Assembly: GCF_001613125.1 (NCBI RefSeq)
Contig: NZ_BDBT01000038.1
Location: 1 to 39,894, forward strand
Length of the DNA stretch: 39,894 nucleotides
Direction of reading: 5' to 3'
From: Nocardia shimofusensis NBRC 100134
Lineage (GTDB): Bacteria > Actinomycetota > Actinomycetes > Mycobacteriales > Mycobacteriaceae
Part shown: one piece after another, positions 25,617-33,367 of the stretch
How the letters are laid out: the number at the start of each line of letters is the position of its first letter
How positions within the stretch are numbered: the stretch's first letter is position 1
Translations under genes and position numbers: made by a program
The notes under the pieces: generated by a model
What the model was told of the DNA's origin: nothing
The model's database searches: none
The model's input: the letters and a program-made list of their open reading frames with translations, nothing else

Positions 25617-26459
25617 TTACTTGCCGCCCTTGGCGAACGAGGCCGCGGGCAGGCTGCCGGTGGAACTGCTGTCGGCGAAGGGCTCGCCGCCGTCCACCGG
25701 AACCGCCGAACCGCGGTTCTCCAGCTCCTCGAGCTGCGACTCCAGGTAGGACTTCAACCGCACCCGGTACTCGCGCTCGAAGGTCTTGAGCTGCTCGATG
25801 CGGCTCTCCAGCACGCTGCGCTGCTGGGTGATGGTGGCCATGATCTCGGTGTGCTTGCGCTCGGCGTCGGCCTGCAGGGCGTCGGCCTTCTCCTTGGCCT
25901 GACGCAACTGACTGTCGGACCTGGTCTGCGCGTCGGACAGCAGCGCGTCGGCCTTCTGACGCGCCTCGGCGACCATCGATTCCGAGCGGGTGCGCGCGTC
26001 GGTGACCAGACGCTCGGAGTTCGCCCGCGCGTTGGACAGCAGGTTCTCCGACTCGGTCTTGGCGTCACTGGTGAGGCGATCGGCCATTTCCTGAGCCAGG
26101 CTCAGCACCTTGGCAGCCTGCAGGTTCGCGTCCGCGGAGTTGTCCTTGGCCGGCGGCGCGGCCGCGATAGGCGCCGGTGGTGTCACCGGGACAGGAGGTT
26201 TGATCGGCTCCGGCTGCGCCTGCGGCACCGGCGGCTTGACCGCGGCCGGGCCGCTGCCGCGGTTCTTCTTGGCATCGGCCAGCTCGGCGTCCAGCTCCGC
26301 GACCCGCTGACGCAGATCCGCGTTCTCCTCGATCAGCCGCGACAGCTCCTGCTCGACCAGGTCGAGGAAGGCGTCGACCTCGTCCTCGTTGTAGCCGCGC
26401 TTCCCGATCGGCGGTTTGCTGAACGCGACGTTGTGCACATCGGCTGGAGTCAGCGGCAT
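25617..26459 (-). CDS. wag31: DivIVA-family polar growth protein Wag31
   Basis: A 280-residue cytoplasmic coiled-coil protein that marks the cell poles and recruits the wall elongation machinery in actinomycetes. The N-terminal DivIVA domain is textbook (LTPADVHNVAFSKPPIGKRGYNEDEVDAFLDLVE), followed by a first coiled coil, a Pro/Ala-rich linker (about 70-105) and a long coiled coil (about 112-250) with heptad-like Ala/Glu/Arg repeats. The C-terminal tail is short and flexible. ATG 26459 has GAAGGG 8 nt upstream, but that sequence can pair with CCTTC directly before the start codon. It lies between yggT and a small membrane gene, the usual mycolata order. Confidence 0.97.
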   Translation of the reverse strand: MPLTPADVHNVAFSKPPIGKRGYNEDEVDAFLDLVEQELSRLIEENADLRQRVAELDAELADAKKNRGSGPAAVKPPVPQAQPEPIKPPVPVTPPAPIAAAPPAKDNSADANLQAAKVLSLAQEMADRLTSDAKTESENLLSNARANSERLVTDARTRSESMVAEARQKADALLSDAQTRSDSQLRQAKEKADALQADAERKHTEIMATITQQRSVLESRIEQLKTFEREYRVRLKSYLESQLEELENRGSAVPVDGGEPFADSSSTGSLPAASFAKGGK

Positions 26460-26525
26460 GGAAGGATCCCTTCACGCGTCTTTTGGAGATCGAGCAGATC
26501 TTGCAAGGTATCGTCACCCATTCTG

Positions 26526-26831
26526 TCACATCGGTGCGACCGGCTGGCCGAGCCTGCTGACGATCGACATCAGGATGAACACGATGAAGAGCAGGACCAT
26601 TATCGACAGATCCAGGCGGATTCCCCCCAACGACACCGGAGGAATGAGCCGCCTCAGCAGTTTCACCGGAGGGTCGGTGATCGTGAAGATCACTTCGAGG
26701 ATCACGACCACGAAGCCGGTCGGCCGCCAGTCGCGGGCGAAGCTACGGATGAACTCGACGATCACCCGGCTGATGAGCAACAGCCAGAAGATGAACAGCA
26801 CGAAGTACAGCACCGCGAACAAGGCCACCAT
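26526..26831 (-). CDS. YggT-family membrane protein
   Basis: A 101-residue integral membrane protein with hydrophobic segments at about 3-25 (LFAVLYFVLFIFWLLLISRVIVEF) and 74-95 (LDLSIMVLLFIVFILMSIVS) and the conserved family loop TDPPVKLLRRLIPP. In mycolata it lies between sepF and wag31 (Rv2146c position) and is thought to help envelope growth or division, without a known activity. ATG 26831 is preferred; a further in-frame ATG at 26873 lies inside a terminator stem. That terminator ends only 14 nt before the chosen start. Confidence 0.9.
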   Translation of the reverse strand: MVALFAVLYFVLFIFWLLLISRVIVEFIRSFARDWRPTGFVVVILEVIFTITDPPVKLLRRLIPPVSLGGIRLDLSIMVLLFIVFILMSIVSRLGQPVAPM

Positions 26832-26844
26832 GTCACTCTGCCCG

Positions 26845-26878
26845 AAAAACGGCGGTGTGCAAAATGGCCACACCGCCG
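26845..26878 (-). terminator. Intrinsic terminator (stem plus T5) between sepF and yggT
   Basis: On the minus strand a perfect 10-bp stem CGGCGGTGTG / CACACCGCCG with a 9-nt loop is followed directly by TTTTT (26849-26845). This is a textbook factor-independent terminator, rare in such GC-rich DNA. It ends the sepF message and overlaps the leader of yggT. Confidence 0.85.
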
Positions 26879-26951
26879 CGAACCGGACATCTTCCCCCTG
26901 TCGACCTGCCCGTTCGGCTCCACCCCCGTCGGAGCGCGCGGGAGCAGGTCG

Positions 26952-27791
26952 CTATTTCTGGTTGTAGAAGCCGGTTTCCGCGATCCGGCGGCGCTCTTCG
27001 GCCGAGACATCGACGTCGGCGGGCGAGAGCAGGAACACCTTGCTGGCCACTTTGTCGAACGAGCCACGTAGCGCGAAGGCGAGTCCGGCGGCGAAGTCCA
27101 CCAGGCGCTTGGCGTCGGCGTTGCTCAGTTCGACCAGGTCCATGATCACCGGGTTGCCCTCACGGAACCGCTCGCCGATGATCCTGGCCTCGCTGTAATC
27201 GCGCGGGCGCAGTGTCGTGATCTTGGACAAGGGACCTCCGTCCTCGAAGATCCCGGGCCGTCGAGCGGGCGCGGGCTCGGGGCGCAACCGCTCCTCGAGG
27301 CGGCGCTCCTCGGCCGCGGGATCGACGGCGAGCGCGCCCCGGGTGGCTCCGCGCAACGCCGACGCGCCACCGCCCGCACGGAACCGGCCCGAGGAGGGCG
27401 CGGCTTCGATGCGGGTGGGCCTGCGCGGCGGCTCGTAGGGATCCTCGCCGTAGTCGTCCTCCGGGTACTCCTCGCGGCGCGGGGGGTATGCCGGCTTGTA
27501 GGACTTGTAGGCGGGCTCCGGGTACTCGGCGTCGTCTTCGAAGCGGTCGGCACCGAAGCGCTCGGCGCCGAAGCGGTCGGGACCGAACCGCTCGGCCCCG
27601 AAACGATCGGCCCCGTAACGCTCTTCGCCGTAGCGGTCGGCACCGTAGCCCGGCCGCTCGGAGTACGGACGGGATCCGCGCGCGCCACCGCGCTCGCTCG
27701 CGCGCGAGGCGCGATCGTCGACGTAGTCGTCTTCGTAATCCTCGAGCGGAACCATGCCGAAGTACGCCTTGAACTTGTGCAGCGTGCTCAT
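26952..27791 (-). CDS. sepF: Cell-division protein SepF
   Basis: A 279-residue cytoplasmic protein that anchors FtsZ to the membrane; actinobacteria lack FtsA and rely on it. The amphipathic membrane-binding N-terminus (MSTLHKFKAYFGMVPLEDYE) and the C-terminal SepF domain (about 195-270: KITTLRPRDYSEARIIGERF, GNPVIMDLVELSNADAKRLVDFAAGLAF, GSFDKVASKVFLLSPADVDV) are clear. The centre is a charged disordered linker holding seven 5-residue repeats, longer than in many relatives. ATG 27791 has GAAGGAAGG about 8 nt upstream. It likely has its own promoter in the 107-bp gap after yggS and ends at a strong terminator. Confidence 0.96.
   Translation of the reverse strand: MSTLHKFKAYFGMVPLEDYEDDYVDDRASRASERGGARGSRPYSERPGYGADRYGEERYGADRFGAERFGPDRFGAERFGADRFEDDAEYPEPAYKSYKPAYPPRREEYPEDDYGEDPYEPPRRPTRIEAAPSSGRFRAGGGASALRGATRGALAVDPAAEERRLEERLRPEPAPARRPGIFEDGGPLSKITTLRPRDYSEARIIGERFREGNPVIMDLVELSNADAKRLVDFAAGLAFALRGSFDKVASKVFLLSPADVDVSAEERRRIAETGFYNQK
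27541..27645 (-). repeat. Seven 15-bp tandem units in the sepF linker
   Basis: Seven degenerate 15-bp units (such as AAGCGGTCGGCACCG on the plus strand) encode seven consecutive copies of [YF]G[APE][DE]R. The unit keeps the frame, so copy number can vary without inactivating SepF. Confidence 0.95.
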
Positions 27792-27861
27792 CTGGTCGAC
27801 CTTCCTTCGGCCCCGGTGGCGGCCGGGTGTTGAAGACTTGCTCAGCTCCTCGTCCGTCCCA

Positions 27862-27867
27862 ATCTTA
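27862..27867 (-). promoter_or_regulatory. Candidate -10 box of a sepF promoter
   Basis: TAAGAT on the minus strand lies in an AT-rich patch of the 107-bp yggS-sepF gap, preceded by the dyad-like GTCACATATGAC. The expected start near 27855 leaves a leader of about 64 nt. No clear -35 was seen. Confidence 0.45.
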
Positions 27868-27898
27868 TGTGTCATATGTGACTGATGAGGTTTCTTTG

Positions 27899-28669
27899 CT
27901 AGCCAGAGGTTATCGGTCGGGCGCCCATCAGAGCGGTACCGACACGCACACACGTGGATCCGTGTGTGATCGCCGATTCCAGATCACCCGACATTCCTGC
28001 GGAAAGTTCGCTCGCGCCGGGGTGGCGTTCGCGTAAACGCGTGTGCAAGCTCGCAAGTCGCGCGAACGCGCTATCAGGCTCGACACCCAGCGGAGGGATG
28101 GCCATCAGGCCCGCGAGCCGCAGACTCGGGGCACCGGCGACCGTGTCGGCGAGCGCGTCCACACCGTGCGCCGGCACGCCGCCGCGCTCGGGATCGTCGT
28201 CCAGACTCACCTGGATCAGCACGTCCAGCGGCTCGCGACGCTCGTCGGCCTCGAGCGCGGCGCGCGCACCGCGGTCAAGGGCCGTTGCCAACCGTTCGCT
28301 GTCCACCGAGTGCACCGTGTGCGCCCAGCGGGCCACGGCATTGGCCTTGTTGCGCTGCAAGCGGCCGATCATGTGCCAGCGGAGACCGTCGTGACCGAGC
28401 TCGCGCAGCGCGACCACCTTCGCCGCGGCTTCCTGCTCCCGCGACTCGCCGAACTCGCCCAGCCCGAGGCCTGCCAGCAGCGCGACGTCGGAGGCCGGAA
28501 AGAACTTCGTCACCGGCAGCAGTCGCACAGAGTCGCGATCGCGACCGCTCGCGCGGCAGGCCGCGTCGATCCGGCCGTTCAGCGACGCCAGATTCGCGGC
28601 CAGCTCCGCGGTGCGGGCCTGCGCCGCCGCGGCGGCCTGCGGCTGCGCCGCTCCGGTCACGCTGTTCAC
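27899..28669 (-). CDS. yggS: PLP homeostasis protein, YggS/PROSC family
   Basis: A 256-residue cytoplasmic protein that binds pyridoxal 5'-phosphate without known catalysis and affects PLP and amino-acid balance. The cofactor lysine is Lys55 in LLPVTKFFPASD; other family wording is FGESREQEAAAKV, RWHMIGRLQRNKA, HSVDSERLA, LRLAGLMAIPP and ELSAGMSGDLESAI near the phosphate site. GTG 28669 is chosen because GGAGG lies 5 nt upstream; a later GTG at 28660 would be 14 nt away. The position after ftsZ and pgeF and before sepF is the standard Gram-positive order. Confidence 0.95.
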   Translation of the reverse strand: MNSVTGAAQPQAAAAAQARTAELAANLASLNGRIDAACRASGRDRDSVRLLPVTKFFPASDVALLAGLGLGEFGESREQEAAAKVVALRELGHDGLRWHMIGRLQRNKANAVARWAHTVHSVDSERLATALDRGARAALEADERREPLDVLIQVSLDDDPERGGVPAHGVDALADTVAGAPSLRLAGLMAIPPLGVEPDSAFARLASLHTRLRERHPGASELSAGMSGDLESAITHGSTCVRVGTALMGARPITSG

Positions 28670-28815
28670 TTCGTCCTCCGTGTCATGTCCTCGCGAGCGC
28701 CGGATACCCGTCCTCGTCACTGTGTCCCCCGTGCGTGCTGTCGCTCTGATCACATTCGATGGGGCACGCTCCCGGCCCGGATGCCGTCCTCTCCCTCGGC
28801 GCGTCTCGGCTCGGG

Positions 28816-29565
28816 TCACTCCCCGCCCTGGGTATCGATCCAGATCACCCCGGCGATGCGCCCGGTCGGCGCACCGCGCCGGTGGCTGAAGAGGGTCTTG
28901 TCCTCGATGGTGCAGCGCGGGTCCTCGGCGATGCCGCCGATGCCCGCCTCGGTCAGCTGCCTGCGGATGCCCGCCCGCAGATCCAGGCCGGGCGTGCCGC
29001 GCACCGTCGTGGTGGCGCTGCCGGGCAGATGGGCCTCGACGTCGGCGCGCATGGCGGCGGGCACTTCGTACCGACGTCCCGAGGCCGCCGGGCCGAGGAA
29101 GGCGCCGATCCGCTCGGGGCGCGCGCCCTGGGCGACCATCGCCTCGAGTACCCGCGGCACGATGCCGATCCGGGCGCCGATCCGACCGGCGTGCACGGCG
29201 GCGATCACCCCCGCCTCGTCGTCGGAGAGCAGGATGGGCACACAGTCGGCGGTCAGCACCACCAGGGCGAGTCCGGGTTCGGTGGTGACCAGGGCGTCGG
29301 TGGCGGGTACCGGCTCGGCGCGCGGGCCGTCGACCACCTCGACATTGCGGCCGTGGATCTGCTCCATCCACACCAGCCGATCCGCTGGGAGCCCGATGCC
29401 CTCGGCGAGCCGGAGTCGATTGCGTCGCACCGCTTCCGGATCGTCACCCACGTGGTCGCCGAGATTGAACGAGTCGTACGGCGGCGCGGAGAAGCCGCCG
29501 GTGCGCGTGGTGGTGACCCGGCGGACGGTGAGTGTGGACGCGGTCATGCGTCCGAGGGTATTCAT
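28816..29565 (-). CDS. pgeF: PgeF/YfiH-family copper-type peptidoglycan editing factor / multicopper-oxidase-like protein
   Basis: A 249-residue protein of the DUF152 (YfiH/LACC1) family. Members have been described as laccases, as purine nucleoside phosphorylases or adenosine deaminases, and, in E. coli, as preventing misincorporation of L-Ser into wall precursors. The metal/active-site residues are seen in MEQIHG, VLTADCVPIL and AAVHAGRIGA (Arg where many bacteria have Trp). The N-terminal TRTGGFSAPPYDSFNLGDHVGDD is typical. ATG 29565 may be leaderless (TACTCT lies 7 nt upstream); ATG 29547 is the alternative. It lies after the ftsZ terminator, so it probably has its own promoter. Confidence 0.92.
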   Translation of the reverse strand: MNTLGRMTASTLTVRRVTTTRTGGFSAPPYDSFNLGDHVGDDPEAVRRNRLRLAEGIGLPADRLVWMEQIHGRNVEVVDGPRAEPVPATDALVTTEPGLALVVLTADCVPILLSDDEAGVIAAVHAGRIGARIGIVPRVLEAMVAQGARPERIGAFLGPAASGRRYEVPAAMRADVEAHLPGSATTTVRGTPGLDLRAGIRRQLTEAGIGGIAEDPRCTIEDKTLFSHRRGAPTGRIAGVIWIDTQGGE

Positions 29566-29572
29566 GTGTTCG

Positions 29573-29578
29573 AGAGTA
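29573..29578 (-). promoter_or_regulatory. Candidate -10 box giving a leaderless pgeF transcript
   Basis: TACTCT on the minus strand fits TANNNT and lies 7 nt before ATG 29565, which has no ribosome site. A start at the A of ATG would be leaderless, as is common in actinobacteria. Confidence 0.4.
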
Positions 29579-29587
29579 GTAGCCGCA

Positions 29588-29623
29588 CGAGCGTGCCCGC
29601 ACCGACGTTTCCGGGCACGCTCG
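29588..29623 (-). terminator. Hairpin terminator after ftsZ
   Basis: Perfect 12-bp stem (CGAGCGTGCCCG, 29588-29599, with 29612-29623) and a 12-nt loop, 15 nt past the ftsZ stop. It closes the dcw transcript before pgeF. Confidence 0.8.
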
Positions 29624-29638
29624 ATCGTTGAGCGCCGA

Positions 29639-30904
29639 TCAGCGACGCATGAAGTCCGGCACGTCGACGTCGTCGTCGTCCGGGTCGGAATCCTGGATGT
29701 GCGAACGGCTGTTGTGCGCGACCGTCGGTTCGGCGAGCCGGGGGCGCTCGGTGTCGCGGTAGTTGGGCACCGCGCCGCGGCCGGAACCCATCGAGCCCGC
29801 CGAGGAGCTCGACGAGGCGGAGGCCGCGGAACCGCTCACCGGCTCCGAACTCCTGGACGACGAGGACAGATCCCCCGCCCGGCTGCTGATCTCCCCCGCA
29901 CGGCCCGAACCGATGGAGCCTCGGGTGTGCGGCGCGTCGAAGGTGCGCCTGGCCGGACCGCCGCCGTCGAACCCGGCGGCGATGACGGTGACCCGCACCT
30001 CGTCGCCGAGCGAATCGTCGATGACCGTGCCGAAGATGATGTTGGCCTCGATGTGCGCGGCCTCCTGCACCAGCGAGGCGGCCTCGTTGATCTCGAACAG
30101 CCCCAGGTCGGAGCCGCCCGCGATCGACAGCAGCACGCCGTGCGCGCCGTCCATCGAGGCTTCCAGCAGGGGCGAATTGATCGCCGCCTCGGCCGCTTTC
30201 ACCGATCGGCCCTCACCACGCGAGGAGCCGATGCCCATCAGGGCGCTGCCCGCGCCGGACATGACGCTCTTGACGTCGGCGAAGTCGACGTTGATCAGAC
30301 CGGGGGTGGTGATCAGGTCGGTGATGCCCTGGACACCGTTGAGCAGCACCTCGTCGGCGGAGCGGAAGGCGTCCATCAGGCTGACCGCCGCGTCGCCCAG
30401 CTGTAGGAGCCGGTCGTTCGGGATGACGATGAGGGTGTCGCAGGACTCGCGCAACTGGGTGATGCCGACCTCGGCCTGGTTGCCGCGGCGCTTGCCCTCG
30501 AAGGAGAACGGCCGGGTGACCACACCGATGGTCAGGGCGCCGAGCTTGCGCGCGATGCTGGCCACGACGGGCGCGCCGCCGGTGCCGGTGCCGCCGCCCT
30601 CACCCGCGGTGACGAAGACCATGTCGGCGCCCTTGAGCACCTCTTCGATCTCGTCCTTGTGGTCCTCGGCGGCTTTGCGGCCGACCTCGGGGTCGGCGCC
30701 CGCGCCGAGGCCACGGGTCAGTTCACGGCCGACGTCGAGCTTGACGTCGGCATCGCTCATCAGCAGCGCCTGCGCGTCGGTATTGACCGCGATGAACTCG
30801 ACTCCCTTGAGTCCCTGTTCGATCATCCGGTTGACGGCATTCACGCCGCCGCCGCCGATACCGACGACCTTGATCACCGCAAGGTAGTTGTGCGGGGGCG
30901 TCAT
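29639..30904 (-). CDS. ftsZ: Cell-division GTPase FtsZ
   Basis: A 421-residue tubulin-like GTPase that forms the division ring. The G-box AGEGGGTGTGGAP is intact, as are the nucleotide-loop start KVVGIGGGGVNAVNRMIE and the T7 region (LINVDFADVKSVM) that activates GTP hydrolysis. After residue 315 there is a Ser-rich linker of about 90 residues and the conserved C-terminal peptide DVDVPDFMRR, preceded by a run of Asp (DSDPDDDD) that in mycobacteria contacts FtsW and SepF. ATG 30904 has GAAGGAAGG upstream. The 178-bp gap after ftsQ holds a likely separate promoter; ftsA is absent, as expected in this phylum. A terminator follows. Confidence 0.98.
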   Translation of the reverse strand: MTPPHNYLAVIKVVGIGGGGVNAVNRMIEQGLKGVEFIAVNTDAQALLMSDADVKLDVGRELTRGLGAGADPEVGRKAAEDHKDEIEEVLKGADMVFVTAGEGGGTGTGGAPVVASIARKLGALTIGVVTRPFSFEGKRRGNQAEVGITQLRESCDTLIVIPNDRLLQLGDAAVSLMDAFRSADEVLLNGVQGITDLITTPGLINVDFADVKSVMSGAGSALMGIGSSRGEGRSVKAAEAAINSPLLEASMDGAHGVLLSIAGGSDLGLFEINEAASLVQEAAHIEANIIFGTVIDDSLGDEVRVTVIAAGFDGGGPARRTFDAPHTRGSIGSGRAGEISSRAGDLSSSSRSSEPVSGSAASASSSSSAGSMGSGRGAVPNYRDTERPRLAEPTVAHNSRSHIQDSDPDDDDVDVPDFMRR

Positions 30905-30945
30905 GGGCTCTCGCCTTCCTTCGATCCAAGCCTGTCATTTCGGAA

Positions 30946-30983
30946 AACCCTGAACCTCAACCATAGGGTTAGTGTTATGTCAA
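30946..30983 (-). promoter_or_regulatory. Candidate ftsZ promoter with overlapping inverted repeat
   Basis: In the ftsQ-ftsZ gap a perfect TTGACA (30983-30978, minus) is followed by TATGGT (30965-30960), but the spacing is only 12 nt, so the true -10 is unclear. A dyad AACCCT / AGGGTT (outer arms at 30965-30970 and 30946-30951) covers the same area and may be an operator. The region is AT-rich for this genome. Confidence 0.5.
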
Positions 30984-31082
30984 GTATCCGACTGCTGCCG
31001 AACGCTATTCGCCGCTGCCGCGATACGGGCGCAGGCGCGCCGAGACGGAGAACAGAATCTCCCTGGACACAGACGGAATCGA

Positions 31083-31784
31083 TCACTTCACCGTGACCAG
31101 ATTCGGACTCGAAACGTCGAACACCGTGCCCTCTCGCGTCAACAGCGGTAACACCACCGCCGCCTTGCGTTCGGCGTCGTCCGCTCCGCCCCACACTACC
31201 GTGCGGCCGTCGGTCAGCTTCAACGAGATGTCCGAAATCGACCGCGCCAGAACCTCGTCCACCTGGATGTTCAGGGCGGGCGGAATCGCGTCGACCACGG
31301 TCACAGCGGCGCGAGTGACCGGGTCGCCACCGCCCGGGTGATCGGTGACCAGCTGCGGCACGCCGATCGGCGGCGCCTCGATGGCGAACTCGACGGCGTC
31401 GCGGTCGATCAGGTGCGCGCCTTCGGGCGCGTCGAACCAGAGCACCGCGCGACGCTCGTCCACGGTGACCCGCACGGTCGAGGGGTACACCCGCTCCACC
31501 CGCGCCGAGCGCACCTTGGCGATCGAGGCGACCCGCTCGGCCATCGCGACGGTGTCGATGCGCATGAGCGAGAGCCCGTCCGGGATGTCGAGCTGCTCGT
31601 GCACCTGTTCCTCGGAAATGGTGGAAAGGCCGTCGATCTCGATGGTGCGCACCGACAACGCGGGGGTGAACCATGCGATCGACAGCAAAACGGTGAGCAC
31701 GATCACCCCGAGCAGCGCCCACCAGCGCATCCGCCGCAGACCCCCCGGCCCGAGCAGTTCACCCGCGGCGCGCACGCGGCTCAC
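31083..31784 (-). CDS. ftsQ: Cell-division protein FtsQ/DivIB
   Basis: A 233-residue bitopic membrane protein that links divisome parts outside the membrane. It has a short cytoplasmic N-terminus, one span at about 20-43 (RWWALLGVIVLTVLLSIAWF), a POTRA domain (VRTIEIDGLSTISEEQVHEQL through DTVAMAERVASIAKVRSARVERVYPSTVRVTVDERRAV) and the beta domain ending FDVSSPNLVTVK. The GTG at 31784 overlaps the murC stop (GTGA), showing translational coupling. Length and order are standard for mycolata. Confidence 0.95.
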   Translation of the reverse strand: MSRVRAAGELLGPGGLRRMRWWALLGVIVLTVLLSIAWFTPALSVRTIEIDGLSTISEEQVHEQLDIPDGLSLMRIDTVAMAERVASIAKVRSARVERVYPSTVRVTVDERRAVLWFDAPEGAHLIDRDAVEFAIEAPPIGVPQLVTDHPGGGDPVTRAAVTVVDAIPPALNIQVDEVLARSISDISLKLTDGRTVVWGGADDAERKAAVVLPLLTREGTVFDVSSPNLVTVK

Positions 31785-33367
31785 CGCCCGTACTGGGGCC
31801 GTGCCCGTAGGCCGTCGAGGATCTGGCTGCCGAGCATGGTGACATCGCCCGCGCCCATGGTGATCACCACGTCACCGGCACGCGCCAGCCCGGCCACCTG
31901 ACGGCCGACCCGCGACATGTCCGGCTGGTAGTGCACCGGCGCGGTGACCGCCTGGGCGACCAGCGCGCCGTTCACTCCGGGCAGCGGTTCCTCCCGCGCC
32001 CCGTAGACGTCCAGGACCACGACCTCGTCGGCGAGGCTCAGCGCCGCGCCGAACTCGGTGGCGAAAGTGGCTGTGCGGCTGTAGAGATGCGGCTGGAACA
32101 CCACGATCACCCGGCCCTGCCGGGAACGCGCGCCGTCGCGCGCCTCCTGCTCGACCAGCGCGGCCGCGGCGCCGAGCACCGCACGCACCTCGGTGGGATG
32201 GTGGGCGTAGTCGTCGAAGACCCGCACGCCGTTCTCCCGGCCGACGAATTGGAAACGCCGGTGCACGCCGCCGAAACCCTCGAGCCCCTGGATGATCTCA
32301 TCGATGTCGGCGCCCGCGGCGCGCGCGGCCAGCAGTGCGCCCAGGGCGTTGAGCGCCATGTGCCTGCCGGGCACCGACAGCCGCAAGGAACGCGGTGTGG
32401 ACTCCTCGCCGAGCTGGAACTGCACCACTCCCCCGACATCGCGGGGCTCCCAGCTGTGCAGGCGCACGCCGACGGAGACCGGGGCGTCGGCGAGTTCGCC
32501 GGAGCCGTAGCCGAGTACGCGCACGCCCCGCTCGGCCAGCCGCGGCCCGACCCGCTCGGCCAGTGCCAGCGAGCCGGGATCGTCGAGACACACCACCAGC
32601 AGGCCGCCTTCGGTCAGGCGGTCGGCGAAATCGTCGAAGACCTGGGTATAGGCGGCGTCGGTGCCGAAGAAGTCCAGGTGGTCGGACTCGATATTGGTGA
32701 CGACCGCGACATCCGGGTCGTACTGCAGCAGCGAGCCGTCGCTCTCGTCGGCCTCGGCCACGAACGTCTCGCCGGTGCCGTGGTGGGCGTTGGTGCCCGC
32801 CTCGTTGAGCTCGCCGCCGACGGCGAAGGACGGATCCAGCCCGCAGTGCTGCAGCGCCACGATCAGCATCGAGGTGGTGGAGGTCTTGCCGTGCGTGCCC
32901 GACACCAGCAGGGTGCGGTGCCCGCGCATCAGCGAGGCCAGCACCGTGGGACGCAACAGCACCGGGATGTCGCGACGGTTGGCCTCGACCAGCTCGGGAT
33001 TGGTCTTGGGGATGGCCGCGTAGGTGGTCACCACCGCGGTCGGTCCGCCGGCGAGCAGGTCGAGCGCGGTCGCGTCGTGGCCGATGCGGACCTGGGCGCC
33101 ACGGGCCCGCAGCGCGAGCACGCCGCGGCTCTCCTTGGCATCCGAACCCGACACCTCGCCGCCGCGCGAGAGCAGGATGCGCGCGATGCCGGACATGCCC
33201 GCACCGCCGATCCCGACCATGTGCACGCGGCGCAACTCGGGGGGCAGCGCCGACCGCGGGTCGCTCGCTCCGCCCGCGGTGTTGGTGCCGCCCGCGGTGT
33301 TGGTGCCGCCTGCAGTGTTGGTGCCGTCCACGGCGGGAGTGCCGTCCACGCCGTTCGTCGCGCTCAC
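31781..33367 (-). CDS. murC: UDP-N-acetylmuramate-L-alanine ligase
   Basis: A 528-residue cytoplasmic ligase that adds L-Ala to UDP-MurNAc with ATP, the first amino-acid step of wall precursor synthesis. Domains: UDP-binding Rossmann fold (HMVGIGGAGMSGIARILL, about 49-66), ATPase centre with GTHGKTST (157-164) and VAEADESDGSLLQYDP, and the C-terminal domain with DDYAHHPTEV and VFQPHLYSRT. GTG 33367 overlaps the murG stop (GTGA). The first 40 residues form a low-complexity Gly/Thr/Asn tail with three 6-residue repeats that is not part of the usual enzyme, so the start could lie later, but the coupling favours 33367. Confidence 0.97.
   Translation of the reverse strand: MSATNGVDGTPAVDGTNTAGGTNTAGGTNTAGGASDPRSALPPELRRVHMVGIGGAGMSGIARILLSRGGEVSGSDAKESRGVLALRARGAQVRIGHDATALDLLAGGPTAVVTTYAAIPKTNPELVEANRRDIPVLLRPTVLASLMRGHRTLLVSGTHGKTSTTSMLIVALQHCGLDPSFAVGGELNEAGTNAHHGTGETFVAEADESDGSLLQYDPDVAVVTNIESDHLDFFGTDAAYTQVFDDFADRLTEGGLLVVCLDDPGSLALAERVGPRLAERGVRVLGYGSGELADAPVSVGVRLHSWEPRDVGGVVQFQLGEESTPRSLRLSVPGRHMALNALGALLAARAAGADIDEIIQGLEGFGGVHRRFQFVGRENGVRVFDDYAHHPTEVRAVLGAAAALVEQEARDGARSRQGRVIVVFQPHLYSRTATFATEFGAALSLADEVVVLDVYGAREEPLPGVNGALVAQAVTAPVHYQPDMSRVGRQVAGLARAGDVVITMGAGDVTMLGSQILDGLRARPQYGR
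33272..33325 (-). repeat. Three 18-bp tandem units in the 5' end of murC
   Basis: Three consecutive units of GCCCGCGGTGTTGGTGCC (third with two changes) encode three copies of Gly-Gly-Thr-Asn-Thr-Ala in the N-terminal tail of MurC. Frame-preserving. Confidence 0.95.

Noticed and set aside
27541..27645. CRISPR-like array
   Set aside because: The units are contiguous 15-bp in-frame coding repeats without spacers.
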